64,000 nt of DNA from positions 44,918,510 to 44,982,509 of the forward strand of contig CM029664.1 of NCBI GenBank assembly GCA_017311315.1, read 5' to 3'. Under the pieces are notes generated by a model. That model did no database searches, had not been told where the DNA came from, and worked only from the letters and a program-made list of their open reading frames with translations. Source of the DNA: Dendrocalamus latiflorus. Lineage: Eukaryota; Streptophyta; Magnoliopsida; Poales; Poaceae. The stretch's first letter is position 1. The number at the start of each line of letters is the position of its first letter. A program made the position numbers and the translations under genes. Below, one piece after another: positions 45,686-56,252 of the stretch.

Positions 45686-46099
45686 TGTCAGAATCGGGTA
45701 AAACCCCAGCTGGAAGTTCACTGTCTATTTTGGAAGGATACCGCTTCATCTATTTCAGTTTATCTCATCCAATGGCCAGGATTGCATATACCTTTGGGGA
45801 GTACATCAATGGTCTACAATTGTTCTGTTAATGCTTGTTTAAGTAGTTAATGAACTTGCTTTGCTTATAGTTAATGAGGTGTTTTACTTGATGTAATCGC
45901 AGTAAGGCATGTAAGCTTAAAGTTGGTTCTGTACTCGTATACGTTGTGCGACTGGAAAGGAAGATGCTTTTACCGACTTATTCCTTTAGCCCTAGCTGTA
46001 GCTTAGCTCCTCTAGTTCCTTCGGCTTTTCCCCTTTTCTCTAGGCTCCAAATTTTTGAGAATTCCACCTCTCAGTCGGATTCCTCCCCAGGATCTGACA
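45686..46099 (+). repeat. 3' LTR of element B
   Basis: TGTCAGA at the start, TCTGACA at the end; preceded by the purine tract at 45673-45685. Confidence 0.9.
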
Positions 46100-46453
46100 A
46101 CGCCGCCCCACGCACGAGCACCGCCGACCGCCGGCCGCCCCGCTTGCCTTCGCTGCAACCGAGCCGCCTAGGCTGCTCCCCACACATGCGCGCTGTCCGC
46201 TGGCACGCAGCCGCCTTGATTCCCGTGCGCGTCGCCCCGGCCATCTCCCGGCTAGAAGCCGAGGGGCCGCCGCCTGAGTACCGCCACTCGAAGCGCCCGA
46301 AGCGCAGCCTCCCGTTCGGCCGACCGGCTGCACCTGGCCGCCGCCCTAGCCTTGAAAGCCGCCGACGCCGAAGAAGACCGCCCGCCGGCACCGCCTCTCG
46401 CCTCACCGTGCGGCCGCTCGGGCCATAGCGCCGCCGCACGGCGCCCGGCCGCC
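46100..46453 (+). other. GC-rich leader of element A between nested insertions
   Basis: CGCCG-rich, open in several frames, with no recognised product. It continues the GC-rich sequence left of element B (41220-41378) and resumes after the solo LTR at 48111. Confidence 0.5.
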
Positions 46454-48110
46454 TGAAAGCATCTAGGCCCCTAAAAGTATTAGTTTTGGTAATTAATGAA
46501 TTTATGTGAATATGGGACTAATGTGTGCATTAAGTGTTTGAAAGGATAAGTTCAAATGGCAAAGAAAGAGGCTCACAAAATATCCCATGAAGATTCAAGA
46601 TCTCTAGGGCGACAAGGTAAATAGTTTAGATATCTATTTTATTTTACCGGTCTTGGAGTTAGGTTGGAAGACCGGATTATAGGATAGACGCCGTACTATT
46701 AAGAGGGATCATGGTGATTGCTTGATCATGTTCAAATGTGCCCTTTGGATCAATTTAGGATCATGCATGCACTTAGAAATTAAAATTAAATCAAATCTGT
46801 GCATTGTCAGAAAATCCGGTAGTTCTGGTGTGTATTGGGCGGAACTACCGCAGGTCCGGTAGTACCGGGCGCCCGGGCGGAACGTTTTTTCCAGAGAGCG
46901 CCCGGACTCAGACTTAGTCTCTCGGAAAACGGAAGTACCGCGGGTTGACCTGCGGAACTACCGGATGGCCGGTAGTACCGGGCACCCGAGCGGAACTTTA
47001 TTTCCAGAGAGCGCCCGGACTTTAACTTAGCCTCTCCGAAAACGGAAGTACCGCGGTTTTACCTGCGGAACTACCGCATGTGCGGAAGTTCCGGATACCT
47101 GTGCGGAACGTTATTTCCAGAGAGCGCCGAGAATAAGACTTAGACTCGTGGAGATCGGAAGTACCGGGTCTTGGAGCGGAACTTCCGGACGTCCGGAAGT
47201 ACCGCGATTTTAACGGCGGTAGTACCGCACTCATTGACCAACGGTTACTTCTGACTCTCTGACATAGCCGTTCTGACCGGTCAGCTAGAGTCCGGAAGTA
47301 CCGCGGTTTTGCCTGCGGTAGTTCCGGATTTCCTGAATTTTCAGGATTGTTTATTGTAACGGCTATTTGAGGTTGGTGAGGGTATAAATACACCCCCACC
47401 AGAACTAGGACATGTTGTTGAACCTCCATTGAATACATTTGAGCCTAGTGCAACCTCTCACACCTCATTCACACTCTTGTGCATTCATTTGAGGTAGTTG
47501 ACCCAAAATTCAAGTGCATTGCATTCTAGTTGATCCATTGAGCACTTGAGTGAGATCAAGCCGCAGTGGTCTATTCTCTTGGTGCTTGCCGGCACCTAGA
47601 CGGCTTGGCGGAGTTTCGGTGATCTTCTCAAGAAGATTGTGAGAAGGCCCGGAAGATTGTGAAGGCTCGGAGCTCGCCTACCCGGAGAGGGAAAGGGCTA
47701 CCAATAGTGATCGAGGTGTTTAGGCTCATTCGTGGAGCCGGTCCGATTCGTTCGGACTTACCTCAACGTGGACTAGGGGAGACCGGCAAGTCTCCGATCA
47801 CCACGGTAAAAAGTAATCGTGTCAATTGTGGTTTGCTCTCTTGTGATCATTTTCATTCAAGCAACGCTCTTCATTCATATTACTTGATTGCTTGCTTAGT
47901 TAGAGTAGCAATTGTTGTTCTCTACCTTTCGTTATTACTCTTAGTCGATTACTTGTGCTAGTGTTTGTTTGAACCTCACTAGGTTGGTTAGGGGTGTTAG
48001 TGTTATCTTGCTCTCTTCATCCATCAAGTTTAAAATTGCTAATTAGAATTAGACGAAAATTTTAAAACCTCCTATTCACCCCCCCTCTAGTCGGCCTCCT
48101 CGATCTTACA
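46454..48110 (+). mobile_element. Solo LTR C (SIRE/Maximus-like copia)
   Basis: Starts TGAAAGCATC and ends CTCGATCTTACA, with a perfect 5-bp target duplication CCGCC at 46449-46453 and 48111-48115. TATA-like GGTATAAATACACC near 47381. No internal domain or second LTR, so it is the product of LTR-LTR recombination. 46815-47330 is an array of CCGGTAGTACCG / CGGAAGTACCGCGG words in alternating orientation. Same family as 7261-9413. Confidence 0.9.
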
Positions 48111-48115
48111 CCGCC

Positions 48116-48875
48116 TACGGCCCGTCGCGCGCCCAAGCTGCTGCGCCACCACGCACTCGCCCGGGCCGGTCTCCCTAACCCGCCGCCGCCACCGTGAAAG
48201 AGGTAGGGGAAACCCTACCCCGAGTCCCCAACCCTTTGAGTTGTAAGGGCGGGCCAGGTGGGCCGGTCGGACTAAGTGGGCCGGGGGAAAAGGGGGTGCA
48301 TACGGGCCGAACAAACGAAAAAAGGGGCAGTGGGCTTGCGCTACAGATTTGCAGAAAAGCACTCCAGTTTTCGGGGAATTACCGATTGGTCCTTAAACTT
48401 TTAATATGAGTCTCGATTTTTGCAGGAAAGGCCTCGTAGTTCCGAAAATTACGTATAAGCCCTCAAATTTACGAGTGGGTCCAGAATTTTGCAGAAAACC
48501 CCTCTGTAAATCAGTAAATTACGCGAATTTTTCTCTGAACTGAAAATTTGCGTAAAAACCCTCTAGAATTGCAGAATTTGCTGAAATTTTATATTTTAGC
48601 ATAAAAGGGCCTCGGGAATCCGAATTTTGCATTATTTTTAGCATTTGAAGCTTATTTATTTCTGCCATTATCATTCTCTGTATTTTCTGTATTTATTTAC
48701 TGTTTGGTTAATTGTAATTGCTGAAAATTGCTTTTAATCACTAAAATTAGCAGTACAATTATAGAAAATGCACAGAAAATTATGAAACATTACGAGAATC
48801 TATTGTACCATTTATTTACCCGCAATAAATTATTCCGTGCATGTTTACCAGCTGTAAATTTATATACACATTTAG
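48116..48875 (+). other. Leader of element A before gag
   Basis: Non-coding. AT-rich from 48360, with recurring AATTTGC/AAAACCC(C)TC phrases of a loose tandem type. Confidence 0.5.
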
Positions 48876-49660
48876 ATGACTGGCATCACGAACCGGGAGT
48901 TCGAGGAGCTGGCCCCGCATGGCCAAAACTATCTGACATGGGCATCCGATGTCGAGATCGTGCTTGGAGGCCAAGAAGCTCCGCGTGGCTTTTGGGATTG
49001 ACGGACTGAATAACGCCCAACCCAAACCTGAGGAGAATGATCAAGCACTTCATTTTCTCAGGCACCACTTCTGCCTTACTCTCAAGAATGAGTATATGGC
49101 AGAGAAGAGCGCGCTAGCACTCTGGACCGCACTCCAGAAGCAGTTTGAGAGGCTAAAGTACACCATTCTTCCTCAAGCAGAGCAAGAGTGGATCAGACTG
49201 AGGATTGCCGACTTTAAGACGGTCGAGGAGTACAATTCTGTCTTGTACAGGATTTGTACTAATCTTCAACTCTGTGGCAAGCAGATCACAGACGAGCAGA
49301 AGATCGAAAGAACCCTATCCACCTTCCACTCCAATGAAGTACAATCCGCACGCAATTATCGTTAAGACGGCTCTAAGGAATATGCCGAATTGATTGATAT
49401 GATGCAGGTTGCGGAGGCTCAGGACAAAGTTCTCCGCAAGAACTAAGTCACTCAGCCATCTGGGAGCTCCACTGGCCGTAAGCCAACACCGGGAGTAACA
49501 AGGTGCGAAAACCCTTGATAGAGAAAAGGGAAAGGAAGGGTAAGGCCGCAGCCCAGAAAGGCGAATCAGATGCTCCACGAGAGAATAAGGCTAGCAAACC
49601 AAAGCAGAATGGCAAAGGGCATCATGAAGCCCACTTTGCATCGGCTGAGGGGGAGAGTTC
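48876..49660 (+). pseudogene. gag of element A (UBN2-type), frameshifted
   Basis: ATG at 48876 gives MTGITNREFEELAPHGQNYL. A one-base shift near 48970 moves the frame to KKLRVAFGIDGLNNAQPKPE, ALWTALQKQFERLK and EYNSVLYRICTNLQLCGK, the capsid-like domain of plant copia gag (UBN2 family). TAA at 49363 and later stops follow. The zinc knuckle is not evident. Decayed. Confidence 0.8.
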
Positions 49661-50160
49661 TGAGTAGCTGCCTGCACCGATGGAGGTTGAAACCATCACG
49701 ACAGCAGCAATCCCTCTCGACCTAGAAGCAGCTACCGCCATGATTTCTCTTGAAGAGAACGTCACCCCCGAGAAAATAGCAGAAGAAGTCTAGTGCACTG
49801 AATGCATTTCGACTTTAATTGTCATTTATTTTGTGTGGAAGAATATGTTAGAATTTGCATGGATGGTACTTAAGATTTGTTATTTTTCTCGTGATGGATG
49901 GATGATATTTGAAGAATTCATTCATTTATTCAGTTTATGATGGCATGATATGTTCTGATATTGGAGTATTTTATTTATGTGTTGATTGCCTTCTCATATA
50001 TGTTAATAAATACCCTATATTAGAACAGGTGTAGCGCCCTATGAAGGAAGTGTGCTTAGCTAGCAGCGGCACAATGCATATCATCTTAAGAGAGATTGAG
50101 TATTTTTAGTCGATTCGTAAGAGCACTGGCAGCCTTACAACAATCGCTGGAAGCGATGCA
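49661..50160 (+). other. Degenerate gag-pol spacer of element A
   Basis: Many stops. No protease motif could be read with confidence; 49800-50040 is AT-rich and may be foreign. Confidence 0.4.
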
Positions 50161-51029
50161 TGTATAATCGGTTCCAGAAGAGCCATAATGGGCACAACTT
50201 TGGTCATTGAAGAAGCCTTATTGTACCCAGAATCGACTAGAACTCTCCTAAATTTTAAGAATATCCGTGCAAATGGTTTCCACGTTGAGACTAGAGAAGA
50301 GTACGGTAAGGAATACCTGATCCTTACGAAGCGCGAAGAGAATGAAAAAAGTGTATTAGAAAACTTACTTCACTAGAAACTGGGCTATATTATAGCAACA
50401 TTAAGGCGCCTGCAGCGTACACTGTTCTGAAGACAGTATTTAGAAGCTCTGATCTCTTCTGTCTCTGGCATAACAGATTAGGCCACCCAGGTCTTAGGAT
50501 GATGAGAAACATAATAAATAACTCGCATGTGCATAATATTAATGTGAAGAATTTCCCGAATCATGAAGATTTTGTGTGCCCTGCATGTGCCACCGGGAAA
50601 CTAATAACTAGACCCTCCACTCTGAAAGTGAAGGATGAAGTCCCTGCATTCCTAGAACGCATCCAGGGAGACATTTGCGGTCCCATTCAGCCCATCTCAG
50701 GGCCATTTAAGTATTTCATGGTGCTCATTGACGCTTATTCTAAGTGGTCATATGTGGGTTTGTTGTCCACAAGAAACAACGCCTTTGCAAAACTGATCTC
50801 GCAGATCATTCGCATCAGAAATGTGTTTCCTGAGCATCACATCAAGTCTATCAGAATGGACAACGCCAGCGAATTTACTTCAAAAGTATTTGATGATTAT
50901 TGCATGGCGATGGGAATTGCAGTCGAGCACTCGGTACCGCATGTCCATACCCAGAATGGTCTGGCAGAGGCTTTAATTAAAAGAATTAAATTTATTGCCC
51001 GACCCCGTTTTTGCATAATTGAAATCTAG
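50161..51029 (+). pseudogene. Pre-integrase and integrase of element A
   Basis: The HHCC zinc-binding region (LWHNRLGHPGLRMMRN, then CPACATGK) precedes the integrase core with GDICGP (Asp), RMDNASEF (Asp) and NGLAEALIKR (Glu), the DDE triad. The frame ends at a TAG at 51027. Upstream 50188-50376 reads as copia protease/linker sequence with stops between. Confidence 0.85.
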
Positions 51030-51990
51030 CAGCTACATGTTGGGGACACGCAGTTCTGCATGCAGCGAATCTCATCAACATTAGACCTTCGGCCTACAAC
51101 ATCCATTGACCTATGCAACTAGCGCAAGTGTCACCACCAAAAATTTTCCAACATTAGGGGGAGGAAATCAACCCCTTGATGAAGAATGTCGGAAAATTAC
51201 ATGGCAAGCCTGGGGAATCCATGCAGATAACCCGCACACTAGAGAAGTCCAGAAGACATTACATGGCAAGCCACGAGAATCCATGCAGATGACCCCGCGT
51301 ACTAATGAAGCAAATAGAGAAGTCCAGAAGACAAGAGAAGTCCAGAAGACAATAGATTTGCAAGCATTAGCAAATCAACTGCCTGATCACTTTAGTGATT
51401 TGAAGAGCGTGACTAAGTCGCATGTGCCTGCACGCACTGCACCGGAGATGGTTGAAATACCAAATAAAGCATAAGGTATCCCTAATCTCGTCCAGAGGCC
51501 TCAGAAAAATAAAAAAGAGGACGAGAACTCCGGTTCCTCGAATCCTTCGTAACCGGGGACGCCTGGTGAAGAAGGATAAGAAGGACTTACCACAGCCGAT
51601 CACTAAAGTCCTCCAGAATGAGAAGGGGAGCCAGTTGAGACCTAGCACAAGTATGACACCCTTAGAAAAGGGCATACCGGATCTGAATATCCCCATCGGC
51701 ATGGATGTGTGCGCACACATCGGAGCCGAAAAACTAAAGGGACTTGCCACCGCAATTGAAATAAGCGATGTGCAAGGTAAAGCTCCAGCAGAAGCAATCG
51801 CTCCAGAAGAAGTAACTCATGAAGAAATAGCTATAAATTATGTGCACACGGGACAGTCCCTGAATAGGACAACAGCTAATATCGATATCTACTTCGCAAA
51901 GAAAACTACCACCATCATCGATCTTGATCCTGAGCCTGCATCGCTCGCTGAATGTAAGAACAGATCAGATTGGGAATATTGGAAGAAGCC
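51030..51990 (+). pseudogene. Integrase-RT connection of element A, degenerate
   Basis: The frame is interrupted. The phrase ACATGGCAAGCC with ATCCATGCAGAT occurs twice (51200 and 51262), and GAAGTCCAGAAGACA three times at 51245-51350. The last part leads into the RT frame (DWEYWKKPIATELLSLNKRE). Confidence 0.6.
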
Positions 51991-52855
51991 AATAGCAACT
52001 GAATTGCTATCTCTGAACAAAAGAGAGGTGTTTGGGCCCGTATGCCGTACACCTCCCCACATACACCCCGTTGGGCACAAGTGGGTATTTGTTTGAAAGA
52101 GAAATGAAAGAAATGAAGTAGTGAGATACAAAGCAAGGCAGGTAGCCCAAGGTTTCACTCAACGTCCTGGAGTTGATTATGAAGAAACCTACTTCCCAGT
52201 CATGAGTGAAATTACCTTTAGATATTTGATCTCAATGGCAGTGAGCTTGAACTTAGAAATGAAATTGATGGATGTTGTGACTGCATACCTTTATGATAAT
52301 TTGGATTCGGAAATTTATATGAGAGTCCCTGAAGGAATCCCTCTCCCGAACCAAGACATAGCAAATAGAAATCTGTACAGTGTGAAACTCAGAAAGTCAC
52401 TGTATGGACTGAAACAATCTGGAAGAATGTGGTATAATCGCTTAAGCGACTTTTTCTTCAAGAAAGGCTACACGAACAATGAAGACTGTCCTTGTGTATT
52501 TATACGACGATCCCAGAATGGATTCTGTATAATATATGTATATGTAGATGATCTGAATATCATCGGGATAGCCGAAGACATAAAAGAAGCAAGCTCCTAC
52601 TTGGAGTCAGAATTTGAAATGAAAGATTTGGGCAAGACCAAGTTTTGCTTAGGCCTGCAGCTTGAGCATGTTCCTGAAGGAGTCTTGGTACATCAGTCGA
52701 TCTACACCCAGAAGGTGCTTGAAAGGTTTGGCTTCGAGAAGGCATTTCCCATCGAAAGTACCGATGATCGGGAGGTCTTTACAGCAAGAAAAAGATCCTT
52801 TCCGACCTATGGAAGAGGGGGGAGGAAGTCCTGGGACCGGAATTCCCATACTTGA
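51960..52855 (+). pseudogene. Reverse transcriptase of element A
   Basis: HPVGHKWVFV, a TGA at 52096, then VRYKARQVAQGFTQRPGVDY, LMDVVTAYLYDNL, SLYGLKQSGRMWYNRL and the catalytic YVDDLNIIG. Typical Ty1-copia RT. The internal stop and a frameshift before RNase H make it non-functional as it stands. Confidence 0.9.
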
Positions 52856-53259
52856 GTGCAGTGGGAGCACTCATGTACTTAGCAAACTGCACTAGACCGG
52901 ACATTGCATTTGTCGTGAACCTGTTAGCAAGGTACAGTGCAGAACCCACCAAAAGGCATTGACAGGGCATAAAGGACATCTTCCGATACCTCAAAGGAAG
53001 CAAGGACCTTGGACTATTTTACAGAAAGAATCAAGATCTGAACTTGATTGGCTATGCAGATACTGGGTATCTGTCAGACCCGCATACCGCTAAGTCACAA
53101 ACATGTTATGTATTTCTGGGTGGTGGAACTGCAATTTCATGGAAATTGTCTAAGCAAATCCTTGTAGCTAATTCGACGAACCACTCAGAAATTATAGCAC
53201 TGTATGAAGCCGCACGAGAGTGCGCTTGGTTTTGCGGAACGGTTCACCACATCCAGTAG
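52850..53259 (+). pseudogene. RNase H region of element A
   Basis: LIGYADTGYLSDPHTAKSQT, GGGTAISWKLSKQILVANST and HSEIIALYEAARECAWF are the copia RNase H signature; the frame opens after a shift and ends at TAG 53257. Downstream to the LTR is the non-coding 3' leader. Confidence 0.85.
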
Positions 53260-53790
53260 TCATGTGGAATGAACATTGTGCAAACCCCCACAATTATCCA
53301 TGAAGATAATGCAGCTTGCGTTGCACAAGTGCAGATGGGCTATGTAAGCATATCAACCCCAAGTTCCTCTATGCTCATGAATTGCAAAGATGGACAAGAT
53401 TGAAGTAATGCACACTAAGTCATATAGATTTGTTCACTAAGTCACTCCCCGCATCTAGTATTGAAAGGTGTGTGTGAGGGATTAGAATGATGAGACTTAG
53501 AGAAGTGCAGAATTCAGGGGGAGAATTCTCTCAAACCCGTTAGTAAATCTTGATCATGAAGATTAAGTACCCAAAGAATAAAGTTCTGAAGACCAAATGA
53601 AATTGGGTGAATTGTACTCTTTTTTCCTTGACGAATTTTCCATGAAGTTTCTCGACCAAGGTTTTTAATAAGGCAATTCGTGCATCACAGCATCACATGT
53701 ATCATGTGCTCTTTCTCCAAATTTTTCCCACTGGGTTTTTATGGAGTTTTAGTGAGGTATGAACGTGTCAGATGAGTGCCCAAGGGGGAG

Positions 53791-54034
53791 TGTTAAGAAC
53801 CTGGGCCTGGGCCAGCAGCCCGCGGCCCATGGTGGACACCTCATTGTAGTCTATAAATAGATAGCCATACCCCCTCATTATGTACACATGAATGAAAGCA
53901 ATAAAGAAGAATCAGGAGTTCTCTCTACCTCTCTGTGTGTGTTCAATGTATTGTTCTGTGATTCTGTGATTGATTCGTTCTTGTTCTAAACAGAGGAATC
54001 GCTCGGACTGGTCGCCAGCGACGGTTCCTCAACA
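53791..54034 (+). repeat. 3' LTR of element A
   Basis: Follows the purine tract AAGGGGGAG; right target duplication GGACC at 54035-54039. Confidence 0.95.
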
Positions 54035-54039
54035 GGACC

Positions 54040-56252
54040 AACCAGCCAATATAATTCTTGAGGTTTACATCTTTCGCACATCAGACTATTAGATACACTT
54101 GGCAGCAGTGGCAGACCTGGGAGAAAATATGAGTAGGGGCATTGCAGCACAAGTATGGTAGAATCCCTTACCAAATTGTACGAACCGAAAAAACCAGCTC
54201 AGTCAATTGGAGGCGGCGTTTGAATTCCATTTGTCGTAGCTAATTCTTTGTTTGAATGCATTTTTTATAGACGACTTCTGTGAGATGGACTTAATAGTGC
54301 CACAACAAAATTTTCCCCAACAAAAACTAGGGTGGTTTTTTGCCTACGTGTCATCCACGTGGTGAGACCGTGTGGTTCCATTTGGCTACTCGCCTACCGC
54401 CGCCCTACCGTGGTTTCCTCGTTGGTGCTGAGCTCAACCAGAGCTCCCATGCTGCTGCTATATTCTCTCTCTATCTTGTCCTAATGAAGAAGATGACTCA
54501 TTGTCACTGGCACCTTGACCCCATAGCGAGTAATTAAGGAGTTAAGCCATATCCAACTAGGCCCCATAACTTAAAGCCCCACACATACTAGGCTCATGGA
54601 ACTTGGCCACTGACGCATGGGCCATGTGATAAGTTAGTGTTAAGCATGTGATTTATTAGTGATAAATTATATAATTAATTAGAGGTTAATTAATGATTAG
54701 TCTTTAATTAACGATTAGTCTTAGTATGATATGTGGACCTGGAGATTATGGGCGGCAATGAGGATTAAGTTGACAATCTATGTTGGGAACACGTTACGTG
54801 AAAATCACTCGGGTTTCGGTTGAGGGGTAAAGTAGATAATTTTATTGGTTCAAGTTTCCGATTCAGTTGTTTTTAGATTTCAGAATTACAAATTGAATCG
54901 AAGCCAGAGTTTAGAATTGAAAAATAGAGTATATAGAAGTTGCATAAACAAGAGTTGACCGTGCCATAGCCACCCCTCTTTTTAAGAAATCTTCAAACCA
55001 GATTAACATGTACGGCACAATGTTTTGGGGGCCTAGACCAAAAGGTCGTAAGCGTACGTGGACGTCGAGGGTTGAGTGCCTTACGACGGCCCAAGTGTTC
55101 TGTGAGGCAAGACCAAACGTGGACGGCCCATGCAGCGCCGAGTCGGACTGAGCCGTACCTGCCTTACCGGGCCTGCCGGAAAGTTGCACCTGGCATTCGT
55201 TAGCACTGGACCACCCGGACGATCACACTTCCCTCACTTTCGTAGGCCCCGCTTGCCATACTTGAACAACCAGAAAAGCATGGTAGGATCAACGTGCAGA
55301 TAGGGCATCTTTTAACACGAAAAAGCGTGTGCTGTCCTACATGATTGGATCGAACGGATTCCCAATTCCACTGCCTCTCCCATGGTATCATGCACAAAGT
55401 CCAAACATTATCGTGTCATCTCTTTTCTTTTGGTGCATTTCCTTCAACGGAAAAAGCAAGTAAACCCAAAATGGCACGAGTGGAGCACTTCTCCACTCGC
55501 CGATCCCTGGAAAGCTTTTCGACTGGCTAGCTGTACCTATTTATGGTGGTACTCTAATTAGTTTTTTATTTAAGTTTATAATTATGATTTTTGTCTTTTG
55601 GCCGAATTGTACATAGTTAATTTTTCAAAAAAATAGAAAATTTTAAAACCGCTATATCATTATAGATAATACAAAGAAATAAGGAAAAAAATGATGGCCA
55701 AAAAATAAAAAATATTTTAAATAACTTTTAACTTAAATAAATTAAAAATAAAAAAACTGAACCATTTAAAACGGGGCTATAGCAGCAGCGCCGCTCGCTG
55801 CCAAACAGCCAACGCCGCAGACCCGAGTGGATCCCAATGTGAATGGGTCCCACCGGCAGTTCTCACCTACAGGTGAGCCCCAGCCGATCGGCTTTGTCCG
55901 CGTCAGGCGCCTGCAGCCTCCTACCCCCAGCAAGGGCTGCGTGGCGGGCCCACCGACCTCGGTCCCACGAGCCAGTGGGACACTGCGCTCACGGTTCGGG
56001 GGACGCCGCGCCGCGCCGACCTTATCCCTGCACCCGCAGGGCCGCTTTCCAATTCCAACGCACACCCCGCATCTTCGTATCCCCACATGTACGCGTCGCG
56101 CGCAGACACACGTCCATCCGTTGATCTTTCCCTGCACCTGATGCTCCCATCGATTGGTGTCTCCCCCATCCCGCAGTGATCTCGCAATAAATCAATCGCG
56201 GAAGGGGAAGGAGGGAGGGGGAAAAAAATCCTGCCTCGTGTTATCTTCCAGC
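54040..56252 (+). other. Intergenic DNA, then promoter and 5' UTR of the TPS gene
   Basis: 54040-55560 has no recognisable gene; a hAT-like end word CAGTGGCAGACC appears at 54108 without a partner. 55560-55760 is A/T-rich. 55800-56252 is GC-rich and is the likely promoter and 5' UTR; no clear TATA box was found. An in-frame upstream ATG at 56154 could extend the TPS protein by 33 residues, but they are not conserved-looking. Confidence 0.45.

Larger units (their letters stand above)
41379..46099 (+). mobile_element. LTR retrotransposon B with transduced host genes (Bs1-like)
   Basis: The right LTR is 45686-46099 (414 bp, TGTCAGA..TCTGACA). The left LTR is truncated to its last 301 bp (41379-41679). 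The two copies differ at about 17 of 299 aligned positions. TGGTATCAGAGC at 41683-41694 is a typical initiator-Met-tRNA primer-binding site, and a purine tract GAGGAGGAGGAAA (45673-45685) abuts the right LTR. A gag-like leader frame is followed by a long fusion of four host proteins. No protease, integrase or reverse transcriptase is visible, so it must have been copied in trans. The arrangement is that of maize Bs1, with different genes. Confidence 0.9.
40520..54034 (+). mobile_element. Ty1-copia LTR retrotransposon A (host of nested elements)
   Basis: Two 244-bp LTRs (40520-40763, 53791-54034), both TGTTAAGAA..CCTCAACA, differing at about five substitutions and two single-base indels. A perfect 5-bp target duplication GGACC flanks them (40515-40519, 54035-54039). 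TTATCAGCACGA follows the left LTR as a primer-binding site, and a purine tract AAGGGGGAG precedes the right LTR. Domain order gag, integrase, reverse transcriptase, RNase H identifies Ty1-copia. The polyprotein is broken by several stops and frameshifts. Subtracting the two nested insertions leaves about 7.1 kb. Confidence 0.95.

Noticed and set aside
46815..47330. Regular CCGGTAGTACCG repeats that might suggest a CRISPR-like array
   Set aside because: Units are variable, in alternating orientation, without constant spacers, and lie inside a solo LTR of a plant genome.
54100..54180. CAGTGGCAGACCTGGG, resembling the hAT terminus at position 63
   Set aside because: No partner terminus or 8-bp duplication found; possibly a relic but not supportable.
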